This document shows, one piece after another, positions 1 to 7,672 of a DNA stretch of 64,000 nucleotides. Source of the stretch: Thermosulfurimonas sp. F29. Its GTDB lineage: Bacteria > Desulfobacterota > Thermodesulfobacteria > Thermodesulfobacteriales > Thermodesulfobacteriaceae. A program made the position numbers and the translations under genes. Within the stretch, counting starts at the first letter, position 1. Every line of letters begins with the position of its first letter. The DNA is taken from positions 248,001 to 312,000 of the forward strand of contig NZ_JAIFYA010000002.1 of NCBI RefSeq assembly GCF_019688735.1, read 5' to 3'. Below the pieces are notes generated by a model that had not been told where the DNA came from, did no database searches, and saw only the letters and a list, made by a program, of their open reading frames with translations.

Positions 1-645
1 TTTGCTCCCGCGCACGAGCTCTGGGTGAAGTTCCTCGTGCCTTTTGCGGTGCTCACGATGTTCGTGGGTGCGATGCTCGCGGTGGTTCAAACCAATATCA
101 AACGCATGCTCGCTTACTCCTCCGTGGCCCACGCGGGTTACATTCTTCTGGGGCTGGTGGCCGGCACCCGTGAGGGGCTTTCCGCGGTCCTTCTTTACCT
201 GTTTATCTACGCCTTTATGAACATCGGGGCCTTCGGTATGGTGACCCTGCTTCAGCGGGAGGCGGGGATAGGGGAGAACATTTTCGATTATCAGGGTCTG
301 GCCAAGCTGTCCCCGCTTCCGGCCTTTTTCATGTTGCTTTTCATGTTTTCTCTGGCCGGAATTCCGCCCACCGCCGGATTTATCGGAAAATTTTATGTGT
401 TCCGGGCGGCGGTGCACGCCGGATATCCGGTGCTGGCGGTGCTGGCGGTGCTGGCGAGCACCATAGCCGCCTATCCCTATCTTAGGATCGTCATGCTCAT
501 GTACATGAAGGAACCGGCGGGGGAGATTCGCACTGCTTCCTCACCCTATCTCTGGGCGGCTCTGGGGCTTTCCGCCCTGGGGGTGCTTCTTATCGGAATC
601 TATCCGGGCTCCCTTATCCATACGGTATTTTCCAGCGCCTTCTGA
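1..645 (+). CDS. nuoN: NADH-quinone oxidoreductase subunit N (C-terminal part)
   Basis: The reading frame is open from base 1, so the gene starts outside the window; 214 C-terminal residues remain. It encodes a hydrophobic antiporter-like subunit of complex I, which couples quinone reduction to proton translocation in the inner membrane. Visible hallmarks are the NIKRMLAYSSVAHAGY stretch and the FMLLFMFSLAGIPPTAGF stretch, both typical of NuoN/NuoL-type subunits, with about five membrane helices in this part. The last gene of a nuo operon is often nuoN, and here the next gene is convergent (tonB, 3 bases away) with no terminator between them. NuoN is preferred over NuoM from these motifs; the missing N-terminus leaves some doubt. 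Confidence 0.88.
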   Translation, partial: FAPAHELWVKFLVPFAVLTMFVGAMLAVVQTNIKRMLAYSSVAHAGYILLGLVAGTREGLSAVLLYLFIYAFMNIGAFGMVTLLQREAGIGENIFDYQGLAKLSPLPAFFMLLFMFSLAGIPPTAGFIGKFYVFRAAVHAGYPVLAVLAVLASTIAAYPYLRIVMLMYMKEPAGEIRTASSPYLWAALGLSALGVLLIGIYPGSLIHTVFSSAF

Positions 646-648
646 TCA

Positions 649-1515
649 CTACGGGTTCAGTTCGAACCGGATGGGGATGGTGAACTTTCTGGGGAAGGGC
701 CCCAGAGTGGGGGGCGGTGCAGGAAAGGGGGCGGCCCGGTGCACCATCCGGAGGGCCGCGCGATCCAGCACCCGATGACCCGATCCCTTTAGTATCCTCA
801 GGTCCACCAGTTCCCCGGAGGCCCCGATGGTTACGGCCAGAATAACCCGTCCCTCATATCCCCGGATCCGGGCCAGTCGCGGGTAATAGCGGTGTGAGGC
901 GATGCGGGCCAGAAGCAGGCTCACATAAGAGGTCTCCGCCTGCTCATCGAGGGAGGAACCCGGACGGGCACTTCTCTCCGGAGAGGCCGGGCCGGTTTGA
1001 GATGTGCGGTGTGTCGGGGGTGAAGGGCCCTCCCGGGGGGAAACCCTTTCGGAAGACTTTGCGGAGGCGGGTTTTCGGGGAGAAGACCCCGACCCGGAGC
1101 GGTTCCTGGCGAGGTTTTCTGAGGTGCGGGATCGGGATCTGTTTTCGGGGGATGGCGTGCCCCCCGAGGGGGGACCCGTTTCGGGAAGAAGGGGTTTCGG
1201 CTTAAGGGAAGTTGGAGGAGAAATCGGGGGTTTTCGGCGTAGGCGGATTCTTTTCGGCGGCGAAGGGGAGCGCAGGCGATGGAGCGATTTCCGGGACTTC
1301 GGTTTCGATGAGCGATGGCGGGACCCTGAGGACGGGAGGGAAGGGGAGGGGTGAGCGTTTCCTTTCCCGGGAACAAGGAAGATTTCAAGGGAGGTGCCGG
1401 ACCTTTGCGGGGCTCGTCTTTCGGTCCGGGGAAGACCGTAAAGAATAGCCAGGTGGAGGAGAATAGAGAGTGTGAGAGCCAGAAAAAAAGAGAGACCGGG
1501 AGGAGTTTCTCTCAT
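649..1515 (-). CDS. tonB: TonB energy-transducing protein
   Basis: A 288-residue periplasm-spanning protein that passes proton-motive force from ExbB/ExbD to outer-membrane receptors. One N-terminal membrane helix (residues about 9-28) contains the SILLH segment, matching the Ser-x3-His motif of TonB helices. A long Pro/Ser/Arg-rich spacer follows (about 30-195), then the C-terminal TonB domain (about 205-288) with YPRLARIRGYEGRV and the terminal IPIRFEL strand. It is last in the minus-strand operon, and its ATG overlaps the exbD stop (ATGA). The operon carries two TonB receptors nearby, so this is probably a dedicated energiser for them. The Arg-rich spacer is unusual, since Pro/Lys/Glu is commoner. 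Confidence 0.93.
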   Translation of the reverse strand: MRETPPGLSFFLALTLSILLHLAILYGLPRTERRAPQRSGTSLEIFLVPGKGNAHPSPSLPSSGSRHRSSKPKSRKSLHRLRSPSPPKRIRLRRKPPISPPTSLKPKPLLPETGPPSGGTPSPENRSRSRTSENLARNRSGSGSSPRKPASAKSSERVSPREGPSPPTHRTSQTGPASPERSARPGSSLDEQAETSYVSLLLARIASHRYYPRLARIRGYEGRVILAVTIGASGELVDLRILKGSGHRVLDRAALRMVHRAAPFPAPPPTLGPFPRKFTIPIRFELNP

Positions 1516-1919
1516 GGTTTGGGCCGGGATCTTACGGCCAGGGCCACTCCTCTGGCTCCGGCTCTGCGGGCCACCTCCATGACCGAGACCACCGCCTGGA
1601 GGGGGGCGCGGCGATCGGCCCTAATGAGAACCGAGCGTGTCTTACCGCTAGCGATTTTCCGGTTCAGGAGATGCTCCAGACCTTCCGTGGAAAGAGGCCG
1701 GCCCTCGAAGAAGATTCCTCCCCTTCGATCCACCTCCACCACTATGGGCCCGGTAACCGGAGCGGAGGTCCCGGCCTCGGGAAGTTCGAGTTTTAGACCC
1801 GTGCGGGAGACGAAGCTCGAGGTGAGGAGAAAGTAGATCAGGAGGAGGAAGACCACATCGATAAGGGCGGCCAGGGGCACGACTACCCGGGGACGGGATC
1901 TGTATCCGAGCTTAAGCAT
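1512..1919 (-). CDS. exbD: ExbD/TolR biopolymer transport protein
   Basis: A 135-residue inner-membrane stator subunit. A short cytoplasmic N-terminus is followed by a single helix (about 14-35) with the conserved proton-channel aspartate at residue 21 in LAALIDVVFLLLIYFLL, and then a periplasmic domain ending in a VxLAVRSRP-like segment. It overlaps exbB by 8 bases and tonB by 4 bases, so the three are translationally coupled. It could be TolR, but co-location with TonB receptors and the lack of tolA, tolB and pal favour ExbD. Confidence 0.93.
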   Translation of the reverse strand: MLKLGYRSRPRVVVPLAALIDVVFLLLIYFLLTSSFVSRTGLKLELPEAGTSAPVTGPIVVEVDRRGGIFFEGRPLSTEGLEHLLNRKIASGKTRSVLIRADRRAPLQAVVSVMEVARRAGARGVALAVRSRPKP

Positions 1920-2538
1920 GTCGCGTTCTTTCGTGAAGGGCCTTGAGAACCACGGCTCCGGCTTCTTCCAGTTCGGCCCGGATTCTGGCCAGGCGTCCTT
2001 CCAGCAGGGAAAGTCCCACCATGAGGGGGATGGCCACGGTGAGTCCCACCGCTGTGGTGAGCATGGCCTCCCAGATCCCCCCGGCCAGATCCGAGGGAGT
2101 CACCCGGGCGCCCAGGGCTTCCACGGTTTGGAAGGCCCGAATCATTCCGAGCACCGTACCCAGGAGTCCCAGGAGGGGGGCCACATTGGCCATGAGGGCC
2201 AGAAATCCGAACCCGCGGGAGAGACTCTCGAGTTCCCTCTCGGCGGCGAAGGAGAGGAGTTTTTCCGTGACCTCCGGATCGGTCTCCCCTAGGGAGAGAC
2301 CCTCGTGAAGCATGCGGGCCACCGGCCCCGAGGCCCTAGCGGCCTCGGCCCTCGCGGCCTCGAGTCCATCGGTGAGTATTCTTTCCGCTACCCTTTCGGC
2401 AAGCTCGCGAGCGCCCCGGGGGGCCAGAAGAAGATAAAAGAGCCGTTCCAGAAATACGGCCACCCCCAGGACCGAGACCGCCGCAAGCGGTCCCATCACC
2501 AATCCGCCCTTTTCGAATAGCCAGTTCACATTTGGCAC
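1912..2538 (-). CDS. exbB: ExbB/TolQ/MotA-type proton channel protein
   Basis: A 208-residue membrane protein with three predicted helices. The conserved MotA/TolQ/ExbB segment is seen as NVAPLLGLLGTVLGMIRAFQ, followed by the last helix with GLTVAIPLMVGLSLLEG. With ExbD it forms the proton-driven motor that energises TonB. The start used is a GTG at 2538 (MPNVNWLFEKGG), with only a weak ribosome binding site and a 15-bp palindrome just upstream. A later ATG (MGPLAAVS) exists but would lose the amphipathic N-terminus usual in the family. Confidence 0.92.
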   Translation of the reverse strand: MPNVNWLFEKGGLVMGPLAAVSVLGVAVFLERLFYLLLAPRGARELAERVAERILTDGLEAARAEAARASGPVARMLHEGLSLGETDPEVTEKLLSFAAERELESLSRGFGFLALMANVAPLLGLLGTVLGMIRAFQTVEALGARVTPSDLAGGIWEAMLTTAVGLTVAIPLMVGLSLLEGRLARIRAELEEAGAVVLKALHERTRHA

Positions 2539-2542
2539 CCTG

Positions 2543-2557
2543 TTCCCCCAGGGGGAA
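2543..2557. promoter_or_regulatory. 15-bp palindrome in front of exbB
   Basis: A perfect palindrome TTCCCCC-A-GGGGGAA lies in the 54-base gap between the DUF4198 gene and exbB. The one-base centre makes it a poor RNA hairpin, so a protein-binding site or an mRNA-processing site is more plausible than a terminator. It may set different levels for the receptor/DUF4198 part and the exbBD-tonB part. No regulator is assigned. Confidence 0.3.
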
Positions 2558-2592
2558 TTTCAGGCTAAATCTACCTACATTTTTACGAACCG

Positions 2593-3315
2593 TTAATCCC
2601 GTACCTCAAAGGTAAGGGAGGCCGAGAAATCAACCCGGTGATTGCATACCACCATCCACACTCCGGGACGGGCAATTTTGATGCGGGCTATGCCTCTGGC
2701 ATCGCTACGGGTAATCACCGGAAAAGGTTCTTTTTCGGACCAGTAGCCGGCATAAGTGGCATAGACAAAGGTGGAAAGGGGTTTTCCGTCAAACATAATC
2801 CGTACCGGAAGTTCCTCTCCGGGTTTTATCAGGGCGGGATTTTTCAGGGGGATAATTTCCAGTCTGTACCCCAAGGGTTCTGTGAAGGATCCTTTAAGGT
2901 TTTGTCCCACCACGATTATGGCCTTGGCGTACTTTCCGGAAGGAACCTGTTCCGGAGTACCCCTGCGTACCCGGGCAGTCCCCACTACATAAACCCCCTC
3001 CTCGGGAGGAGTGAAACGGGCTAACACAAAGCCCTTCCGAGAACGCGGTTTTTTGCTGAGGGGGTGTGGTTCGAGATCGTGGACCGTGAACTTTTTTCCG
3101 GATGGGCTCAGAACCACGAAAGGACTCAGGCTCTCCGGAGGAATTATGAGATCGTCATGGGGAAAATTGTGTCCAAAACAAATTTTAAGATTTACGGTTT
3201 CGCCGGGAGAAAAGTAAAAATGAGGGGTGTAGAGCCATAGGTCGTGGCCTCTGGCCGGGTTCGCCAGGATAAAAAATCCCAGGCACAGACTACCGAGAAT
3301 CACCAGTTTTTTCAT
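2593..3315 (-). CDS. DUF4198 periplasmic protein (NikK-like, probable Ni/Co-binding)
   Basis: A 240-residue exported protein with a clear signal peptide (residues 1-23, ending in NPARG). The mature chain would begin at or next to His in GHDLWLYTPHFYF, the HD-x-W N-terminus typical of DUF4198 proteins. The family includes NikK, a periplasmic component linked to nickel/cobalt ABC importers. Two beta-sandwich-like halves follow, the second with YATYAGYW and DARGIARIKIARPGVWMV. It lies between a TonB receptor and exbB in one operon. The inferred role is to accept or buffer metal in the periplasm; nickel is favoured because of the NikR box at 5403. Confidence 0.82.
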   Translation of the reverse strand: MKKLVILGSLCLGFFILANPARGHDLWLYTPHFYFSPGETVNLKICFGHNFPHDDLIIPPESLSPFVVLSPSGKKFTVHDLEPHPLSKKPRSRKGFVLARFTPPEEGVYVVGTARVRRGTPEQVPSGKYAKAIIVVGQNLKGSFTEPLGYRLEIIPLKNPALIKPGEELPVRIMFDGKPLSTFVYATYAGYWSEKEPFPVITRSDARGIARIKIARPGVWMVVCNHRVDFSASLTFEVRD

Positions 3316-3356
3316 AATATCACCTCCTCCTGCAAAGATTTTCGAATTTTAAAATT

Positions 3357-5258
3357 TTAAAAATCCATTCTGGCACGCAGAAGCCAGGTGGCTCCCCACC
3401 AGGTTCGATCAGGCTCTCCGTAGTCTGAATTGAAGATATTGTTGCCCTCCAGGGATAGGACCACTCGTCCAACATGTTTCAGAATCTTGATATCTACCAC
3501 CGAGTAACTGGGATTTCGTTCGGTATTGTCGGTATTGGTGTAGAGTTCACTTGCGAACTGAAAGCCCAGATCAAAGGTAAGCCCCAGGCCCTGATGAGTG
3601 AGAATCACATGAGCCGCAAGAACATGATGAGGAACGAAGGGGAGCTCCTTTCCGGTATCTTTGTCTTCGGTATCGGTATAGGTATAGGCTAGATTAAGAC
3701 GGAGAAAATCCTCAAAGAAACTCGCCCGCACATAGACCTCCGCGCCCTGAGTATAAGCCTTCCGGGCGTTTTTAAATGTGCGTATTTTTTCCGCCATTCC
3801 GTCCCCGTTTATATCTCGATAGGTGTAATAGCGGATGATCATGTGCTTCACATCGTTGCGAAACAGCGAAAGCCCGAGGCGCAGGCGAGCTCTCCAGATC
3901 TTTTCCAGTCCCAAGGAGCAACCCCAGGAAGTTTCCGCGTCGAGATCCGGATTGGAAACATAAAAGTAATGGCCATGGGGATAGGGTTCGGTATAGAAAG
4001 CCTGCCTGATGGTGGGAGCTTTGAAACCTCTTCCTATAGAAGCTCGAAGCCGCAGGTCCGGTGTCACTTTGAAAAGAAGGCTTACTTTAGGACAGATTTC
4101 GGTACCGTATACAGAATGGTGATCTAGACGGGAGCCTAAGACCAGGTTAAAGGGTTTTTTCCAAAACAGTTCCAGTTCGTCCTGAAGGTAAATGCTGTAG
4201 ATATCCATCTTACGATGGGAAAAGGTGTAGTCCAGCTCTTCATTCCGGTACTCCGCTCCCACCGTAAGGAGGTGAAGTTCTCCCACGGGTTTGGTATAGC
4301 GACTTTCAACCACCCGATAATACATATCCCCGCGATAAAGGGCGTAGGGATAGGGATCAGTACCGCGGGAGTGAGCGGTAAACTTCCAGTCATAATAGTA
4401 GGCTCGCACGAAGAGTTCGGAGTCATTGGAGAGGGTGAATTTGAGATAGGGGGAGATACGGTATTTCCAGGCCTTCCGGACCACGAAGGTGTCCTGGGTG
4501 CGATAGTCCGTGTGTCTTTCGTCCTGCTGTACGCTCATTTTGAGACCGGCCAGGAGCCCCTCCCCCAGCTTGTAGGTCCATTTGGCCATGAAGCTCTGGC
4601 GTTCGTAATCCTCGTTGCGGTTGTTCTTTACCCCGTAGGCTCCCATTTCGGATTCCTCCCGGGCCACCTGAAGAAGAAGTCCCCAGGGGTCTTCCCGGGT
4701 TCCCCAGTAGAGATATTGAAGATTGGTGTCATAACTTCCGTAGCCCCCCTCGAAACCGTAGATGGTGCGCTCGGGGATCTCTTTGGTGATAATGTTGACC
4801 ACTCCGGCCAGGGCATCGCTTCCGTAAAGCACCGAGGCCGGTCCCTCCACTATCTCTATTCGTTCGATCATCTGCGGGGGTATCTGGTTCAGTCCTATCC
4901 CGGAATCTCCCATTCCTTCACCCCGTACGCGTTCACCGTCTAAAAGGATTAATCCGTAACCCTCGTTGAAACCGAGACCCCGGATCAGGGCTCGCCAGGC
5001 GGATATTCCGGGAGCATCCTCATCCCTCACGAAGATACCGGGTACATAACGCAGAAGATCGCTTACGGTCTGAGAACTTGAACTTTCTATATCCTTCTGA
5101 GTGATTATGTAGGTTTCTACCGGAACCTCTTCCAGGGGGTGTGGAGTCTTGGTGGCGGTGATTACGATCTCCCTCGTGGAACCGGAGACTTCGCCGGCCC
5201 CGGCCTTGAAAGGGAACAGTCCCAGGGCGAGAAGCAGGAGGAACACGACCCGTCCCAT
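3357..5258 (-). CDS. TonB-dependent outer-membrane receptor 1
   Basis: A 633-residue receptor. The start chosen is the ATG at 5258 (MGRVVFLLLLALGLFPF), which gives a signal peptide and a good ribosome binding site (GGAGGTGAT); an upstream ATG at 5297 would place hydrophilic residues before it. After cleavage comes a TonB box-like REIVITATK, then the plug domain (about 40-155) with LLRYVPGIFVRDED, IERIEIVEGPASVLYGSDALAGVVNIIT, and a 22-strand-type barrel ending in Phe (RARMDF). It heads the minus operon with DUF4198-exbB-exbD-tonB. The substrate is not readable from sequence; the neighbours suggest a metal chelate. It resembles CirA/BtuB-sized receptors. Confidence 0.93.
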   Translation of the reverse strand: MGRVVFLLLLALGLFPFKAGAGEVSGSTREIVITATKTPHPLEEVPVETYIITQKDIESSSSQTVSDLLRYVPGIFVRDEDAPGISAWRALIRGLGFNEGYGLILLDGERVRGEGMGDSGIGLNQIPPQMIERIEIVEGPASVLYGSDALAGVVNIITKEIPERTIYGFEGGYGSYDTNLQYLYWGTREDPWGLLLQVAREESEMGAYGVKNNRNEDYERQSFMAKWTYKLGEGLLAGLKMSVQQDERHTDYRTQDTFVVRKAWKYRISPYLKFTLSNDSELFVRAYYYDWKFTAHSRGTDPYPYALYRGDMYYRVVESRYTKPVGELHLLTVGAEYRNEELDYTFSHRKMDIYSIYLQDELELFWKKPFNLVLGSRLDHHSVYGTEICPKVSLLFKVTPDLRLRASIGRGFKAPTIRQAFYTEPYPHGHYFYVSNPDLDAETSWGCSLGLEKIWRARLRLGLSLFRNDVKHMIIRYYTYRDINGDGMAEKIRTFKNARKAYTQGAEVYVRASFFEDFLRLNLAYTYTDTEDKDTGKELPFVPHHVLAAHVILTHQGLGLTFDLGFQFASELYTNTDNTERNPSYSVVDIKILKHVGRVVLSLEGNNIFNSDYGEPDRTWWGATWLLRARMDF

Positions 5259-5295
5259 AATCACCTCCGTAATATTTTTTAAAAATTGATGGCAC

Positions 5296-5323
5296 AATAT
5301 ATCGGAGAAGGGGTTAGTGTCAA
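5296..5323 (-). promoter_or_regulatory. Promoter of the minus TonB operon
   Basis: On the minus strand a perfect -35 TTGACA (5323-5318) and a -10 TATATT (5301-5296) are separated by 16 bases, about 40 bases upstream of the receptor 1 ATG. No NikR-type palindrome was found over this promoter. A lone 6/7 half-site (GTGCTAC, 5337-5343) lies just upstream and has no partner. Confidence 0.65.
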
Positions 5324-5374
5324 GATTTTATAAAAAGTGCTACTAATCGGAGTCCCTAGAGTTCCGGTTCCGGC

Positions 5375-5403
5375 TTGACAGTCCCGGGGGAAGCGGTTAT
5401 CTG
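5375..5403 (+). promoter_or_regulatory. Promoter of the plus nickel-uptake operon
   Basis: A perfect -35 TTGACA (5375-5380) is followed after 17 bases by a weak -10 (TATCTG, 5398-5403). The -10 runs directly into the NikR-like operator, which is the arrangement expected for repression by metal-loaded NikR. The ribosome binding site AGGAGGAAAG comes right after the operator. Confidence 0.6.
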
Positions 5404-5429
5404 TGTTACAAATTTTATGAAAATAACAC
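5403..5429. promoter_or_regulatory. NikR operator (nickel-responsive)
   Basis: GTGTTAC (5403-5409), a 13-base spacer, and ATAACAC (5423-5429). The consensus described by comparative genomics for deltaproteobacterial NikR sites is GTGTTAC-N13/14-GTAACAC, so 13 of 14 half-site bases agree with the correct spacing. It lies between the promoter and the ribosome binding site of TonB receptor 2. Inference: nickel-bound NikR represses the receptor-CooC-ABC-CobN-ChlID operon when nickel is plentiful. No nikR gene is in the window. Confidence 0.8.
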
Positions 5430-5440
5430 AAGGAGGAAAG

Positions 5441-7639
5441 ATGGGTGCCTGGTGGAAAATGGTCCTGGTGCTTACGGTTATTCTGGTTGCCGGGACGGGA
5501 CTGGCGGCCGAGAACCGGGGGTCAGAGATAGTGGTCACAGCCTCCAGGATCCCTCAGGTAATCGGTGAAGCCCCCGCGGCGGTGAGCGTGATCACCCGGG
5601 AAGACATGGAAAAGAAGAATCTCCAGACCCTGGACGAGGCGCTCAGGCACGAGGCCGGGGTCTTCGTCCACCGCCGCAAGGGAATAATGGACACGGTGGC
5701 TTCCGTGGAGCTAAGGGGGATGCCCCGCCAGGGACGAACCCTGGTTCTTCTGGACGGAATTCCTCTCAACGACGGATATTCAAACAGCGTCTGTTGGGCC
5801 ACCCTTTCGGTGGACGAGGTGAAGAGGGTGGAGGTGGTGCGGGGCCCCTTTTCCTCCCTCTGGGGTGGAAACGCCATGGGAGGGGTGATAAACATCATCA
5901 CCCGTCTTCCGGAAAGGTTTACCTTTTCGGTCACGGGCGGTGTGGGAGAGGATGTTACCCGCCGCTGGCGCGTAAGCCTGGGAGACCGGGTGGGGCGCCT
6001 GGCCTTTCTCGCCGGCTACGAGGAGGACCGCACGGAGGGATATCCCACGGTCCCGGTATTGAAATCGCCTGAAACCGGAACCGGAACCCTGACCGGAGGA
6101 TATCCCACCACCGACCCCACCGGAGAGAGGCTGCGCTGGGTGGTGGGAGACAAGGGAGATAATCGGGGCGAGCGCTGGAATTATCACTTGAACATCGGGC
6201 TTGATGTTAGGAACGAGGGAGAAATAAGACTCGGGTTCCAGCACGGGGTCCAGCGGTATGATTACGGGCATCCCCACACCTATCTTACCGATACCGCCGG
6301 AAATCCCTCCTTCTCCGGCACGGTAAAGATCCCCGGAGGACTTGCGGCCTCGGTTTCTCCTTACGACTTCATCTCCTATGCCGGTCTCGGAGACTATGAG
6401 ACGAGCATCGTCTCCTTCAACTATCGGGATGTCTTCGGGGAACTCGAAACCGAGCTCAACTTCGGCTTCCTGAGAAGGGACGGATACTATACGAGACCCT
6501 ACCGGGATGGGGATTACCACACCGCCTCCGGAGAAAAAAATGACAGCGACAGCGAGACCTATTACCTGGATGTGAAGGGCAATCTCCCCCTGGGAGAAAA
6601 GCACCTTCTTACCGCGGGGCTTACCCTGCGCAGGGACTGGTCGAATGTGGAAACTCACGAGCTGGCTTTCTATCGGGATGAGGATTCCGAGGGGGAAAAA
6701 CTCTATCTTTCCCGGGGGAAGAGCCGCGCGCTCGGCCTCTTCGTGCAGGACATCTGGACCTTAAGGAAGGATCTTTCCCTTTACCTGGGGCTGCGCTACG
6801 ACCACTGGTGGACCTACGACGGTAAGGCCGGAGAGGTGGGAGCCGTGGAGGAGTACGACGATCGGGACGACGGAGCCTTTTCCCCCAAGGCGGCCCTGGT
6901 CTGGCGTCCGGACAGTTCCACCAGCCTGAGACTTTCGGTAGGCAAGGCCTTCCGTCCCCCCAACCTTTATGAGCTCTACCGCACCTGGAGCTGGTACGGA
7001 CGCACCTACCGCTCCAATCCCGATCTTGATCCCGAGACCTCCTGGAGCGTGGAGGTGGGGGGAGAGAGGTGGTGGTTCGGAAAGCGCCTGCGTCTTAGTG
7101 CCTCCCTCTTCCGCACCTGGATGAAAGACTTCATATACCGGGCCTACCATTCCGATACCCGGGAATACATCTGGACCAACTCCGGTAAGGGAGAGATCCT
7201 GGGTTTCGAGGGCGAGCTCGAACTCAAACCCCTTTCCTGGCTTTCCGCCGTGGTTAACTACACCCGCAACGATACCAGGATCACGGACAATCCGGCCAGA
7301 CCCGAATCCGAGGGTAAACGCTTTGTGGATGTTCCGCCCTGGATCTGGAATTTCGAGCTCTCGGCCGAACCCCCCCTCCCCGGAAATCTACCCGGGCTCA
7401 AGTTCTCCGTATTCGGACACTATGTTGGCAAGGTCTTCCGTTACGACGACAACTCCGACAGGGCTGAAGGAGTTTACGGGACTTCGGAGGAGTACTTCGT
7501 GGCCGATGTCAAGGTGAGTCTTATCTGGCGCAGGGCGACCCTCTCTTTTTCCGTCAACAATGTCTTTGACGAGGATTACTACGATTACTACCGGGCCCCG
7601 GGAAGGACCTGGTTTGGGGAGTTGAAGTTTGAATACTGA
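5441..7639 (+). CDS. TonB-dependent outer-membrane receptor 2, nickel-regulated
   Basis: A 732-residue receptor. The ATG at 5441 is chosen: it has a strong ribosome binding site and a clean signal peptide (MGAWWKMVLVLTVILVAGTGLAA). An in-frame start at 5375 would overlap the promoter and NikR box. A TonB box-like SEIVVTASR is followed by a plug domain with EVVRGPFSSLWGGNAMGGVINIITR and a barrel ending with an aromatic residue (GELKFEY). It differs clearly from receptor 1, so the locus probably handles two ligands or two forms of one. The NikR site directly upstream suggests nickel in complexed form as cargo. It is first in a seven-gene operon with CooC, ABC and chelatase genes. Confidence 0.93.
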   Translation: MGAWWKMVLVLTVILVAGTGLAAENRGSEIVVTASRIPQVIGEAPAAVSVITREDMEKKNLQTLDEALRHEAGVFVHRRKGIMDTVASVELRGMPRQGRTLVLLDGIPLNDGYSNSVCWATLSVDEVKRVEVVRGPFSSLWGGNAMGGVINIITRLPERFTFSVTGGVGEDVTRRWRVSLGDRVGRLAFLAGYEEDRTEGYPTVPVLKSPETGTGTLTGGYPTTDPTGERLRWVVGDKGDNRGERWNYHLNIGLDVRNEGEIRLGFQHGVQRYDYGHPHTYLTDTAGNPSFSGTVKIPGGLAASVSPYDFISYAGLGDYETSIVSFNYRDVFGELETELNFGFLRRDGYYTRPYRDGDYHTASGEKNDSDSETYYLDVKGNLPLGEKHLLTAGLTLRRDWSNVETHELAFYRDEDSEGEKLYLSRGKSRALGLFVQDIWTLRKDLSLYLGLRYDHWWTYDGKAGEVGAVEEYDDRDDGAFSPKAALVWRPDSSTSLRLSVGKAFRPPNLYELYRTWSWYGRTYRSNPDLDPETSWSVEVGGERWWFGKRLRLSASLFRTWMKDFIYRAYHSDTREYIWTNSGKGEILGFEGELELKPLSWLSAVVNYTRNDTRITDNPARPESEGKRFVDVPPWIWNFELSAEPPLPGNLPGLKFSVFGHYVGKVFRYDDNSDRAEGVYGTSEEYFVADVKVSLIWRRATLSFSVNNVFDEDYYDYYRAPGRTWFGELKFEY

Positions 7640-7672
7640 CGCCTTTTCGAATTTCGTGAAGGGACGGGAACG

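Noticed and set aside
5337-5363. Second NikR box for the minus operon
   Set aside because: GTGCTAC matches a half-site in 6 of 7 bases but the partner position has no resemblance to GTAACAC.
5375-5440. Upstream start for TonB receptor 2
   Set aside because: It would place the promoter and NikR box inside the coding region and put 22 hydrophilic residues before the signal peptide.
5259-5440. Cobalamin riboswitch before the TonB receptors
   Set aside because: No B12-box-like sequence or long structured leader; the gap is filled by two promoters and the NikR box.
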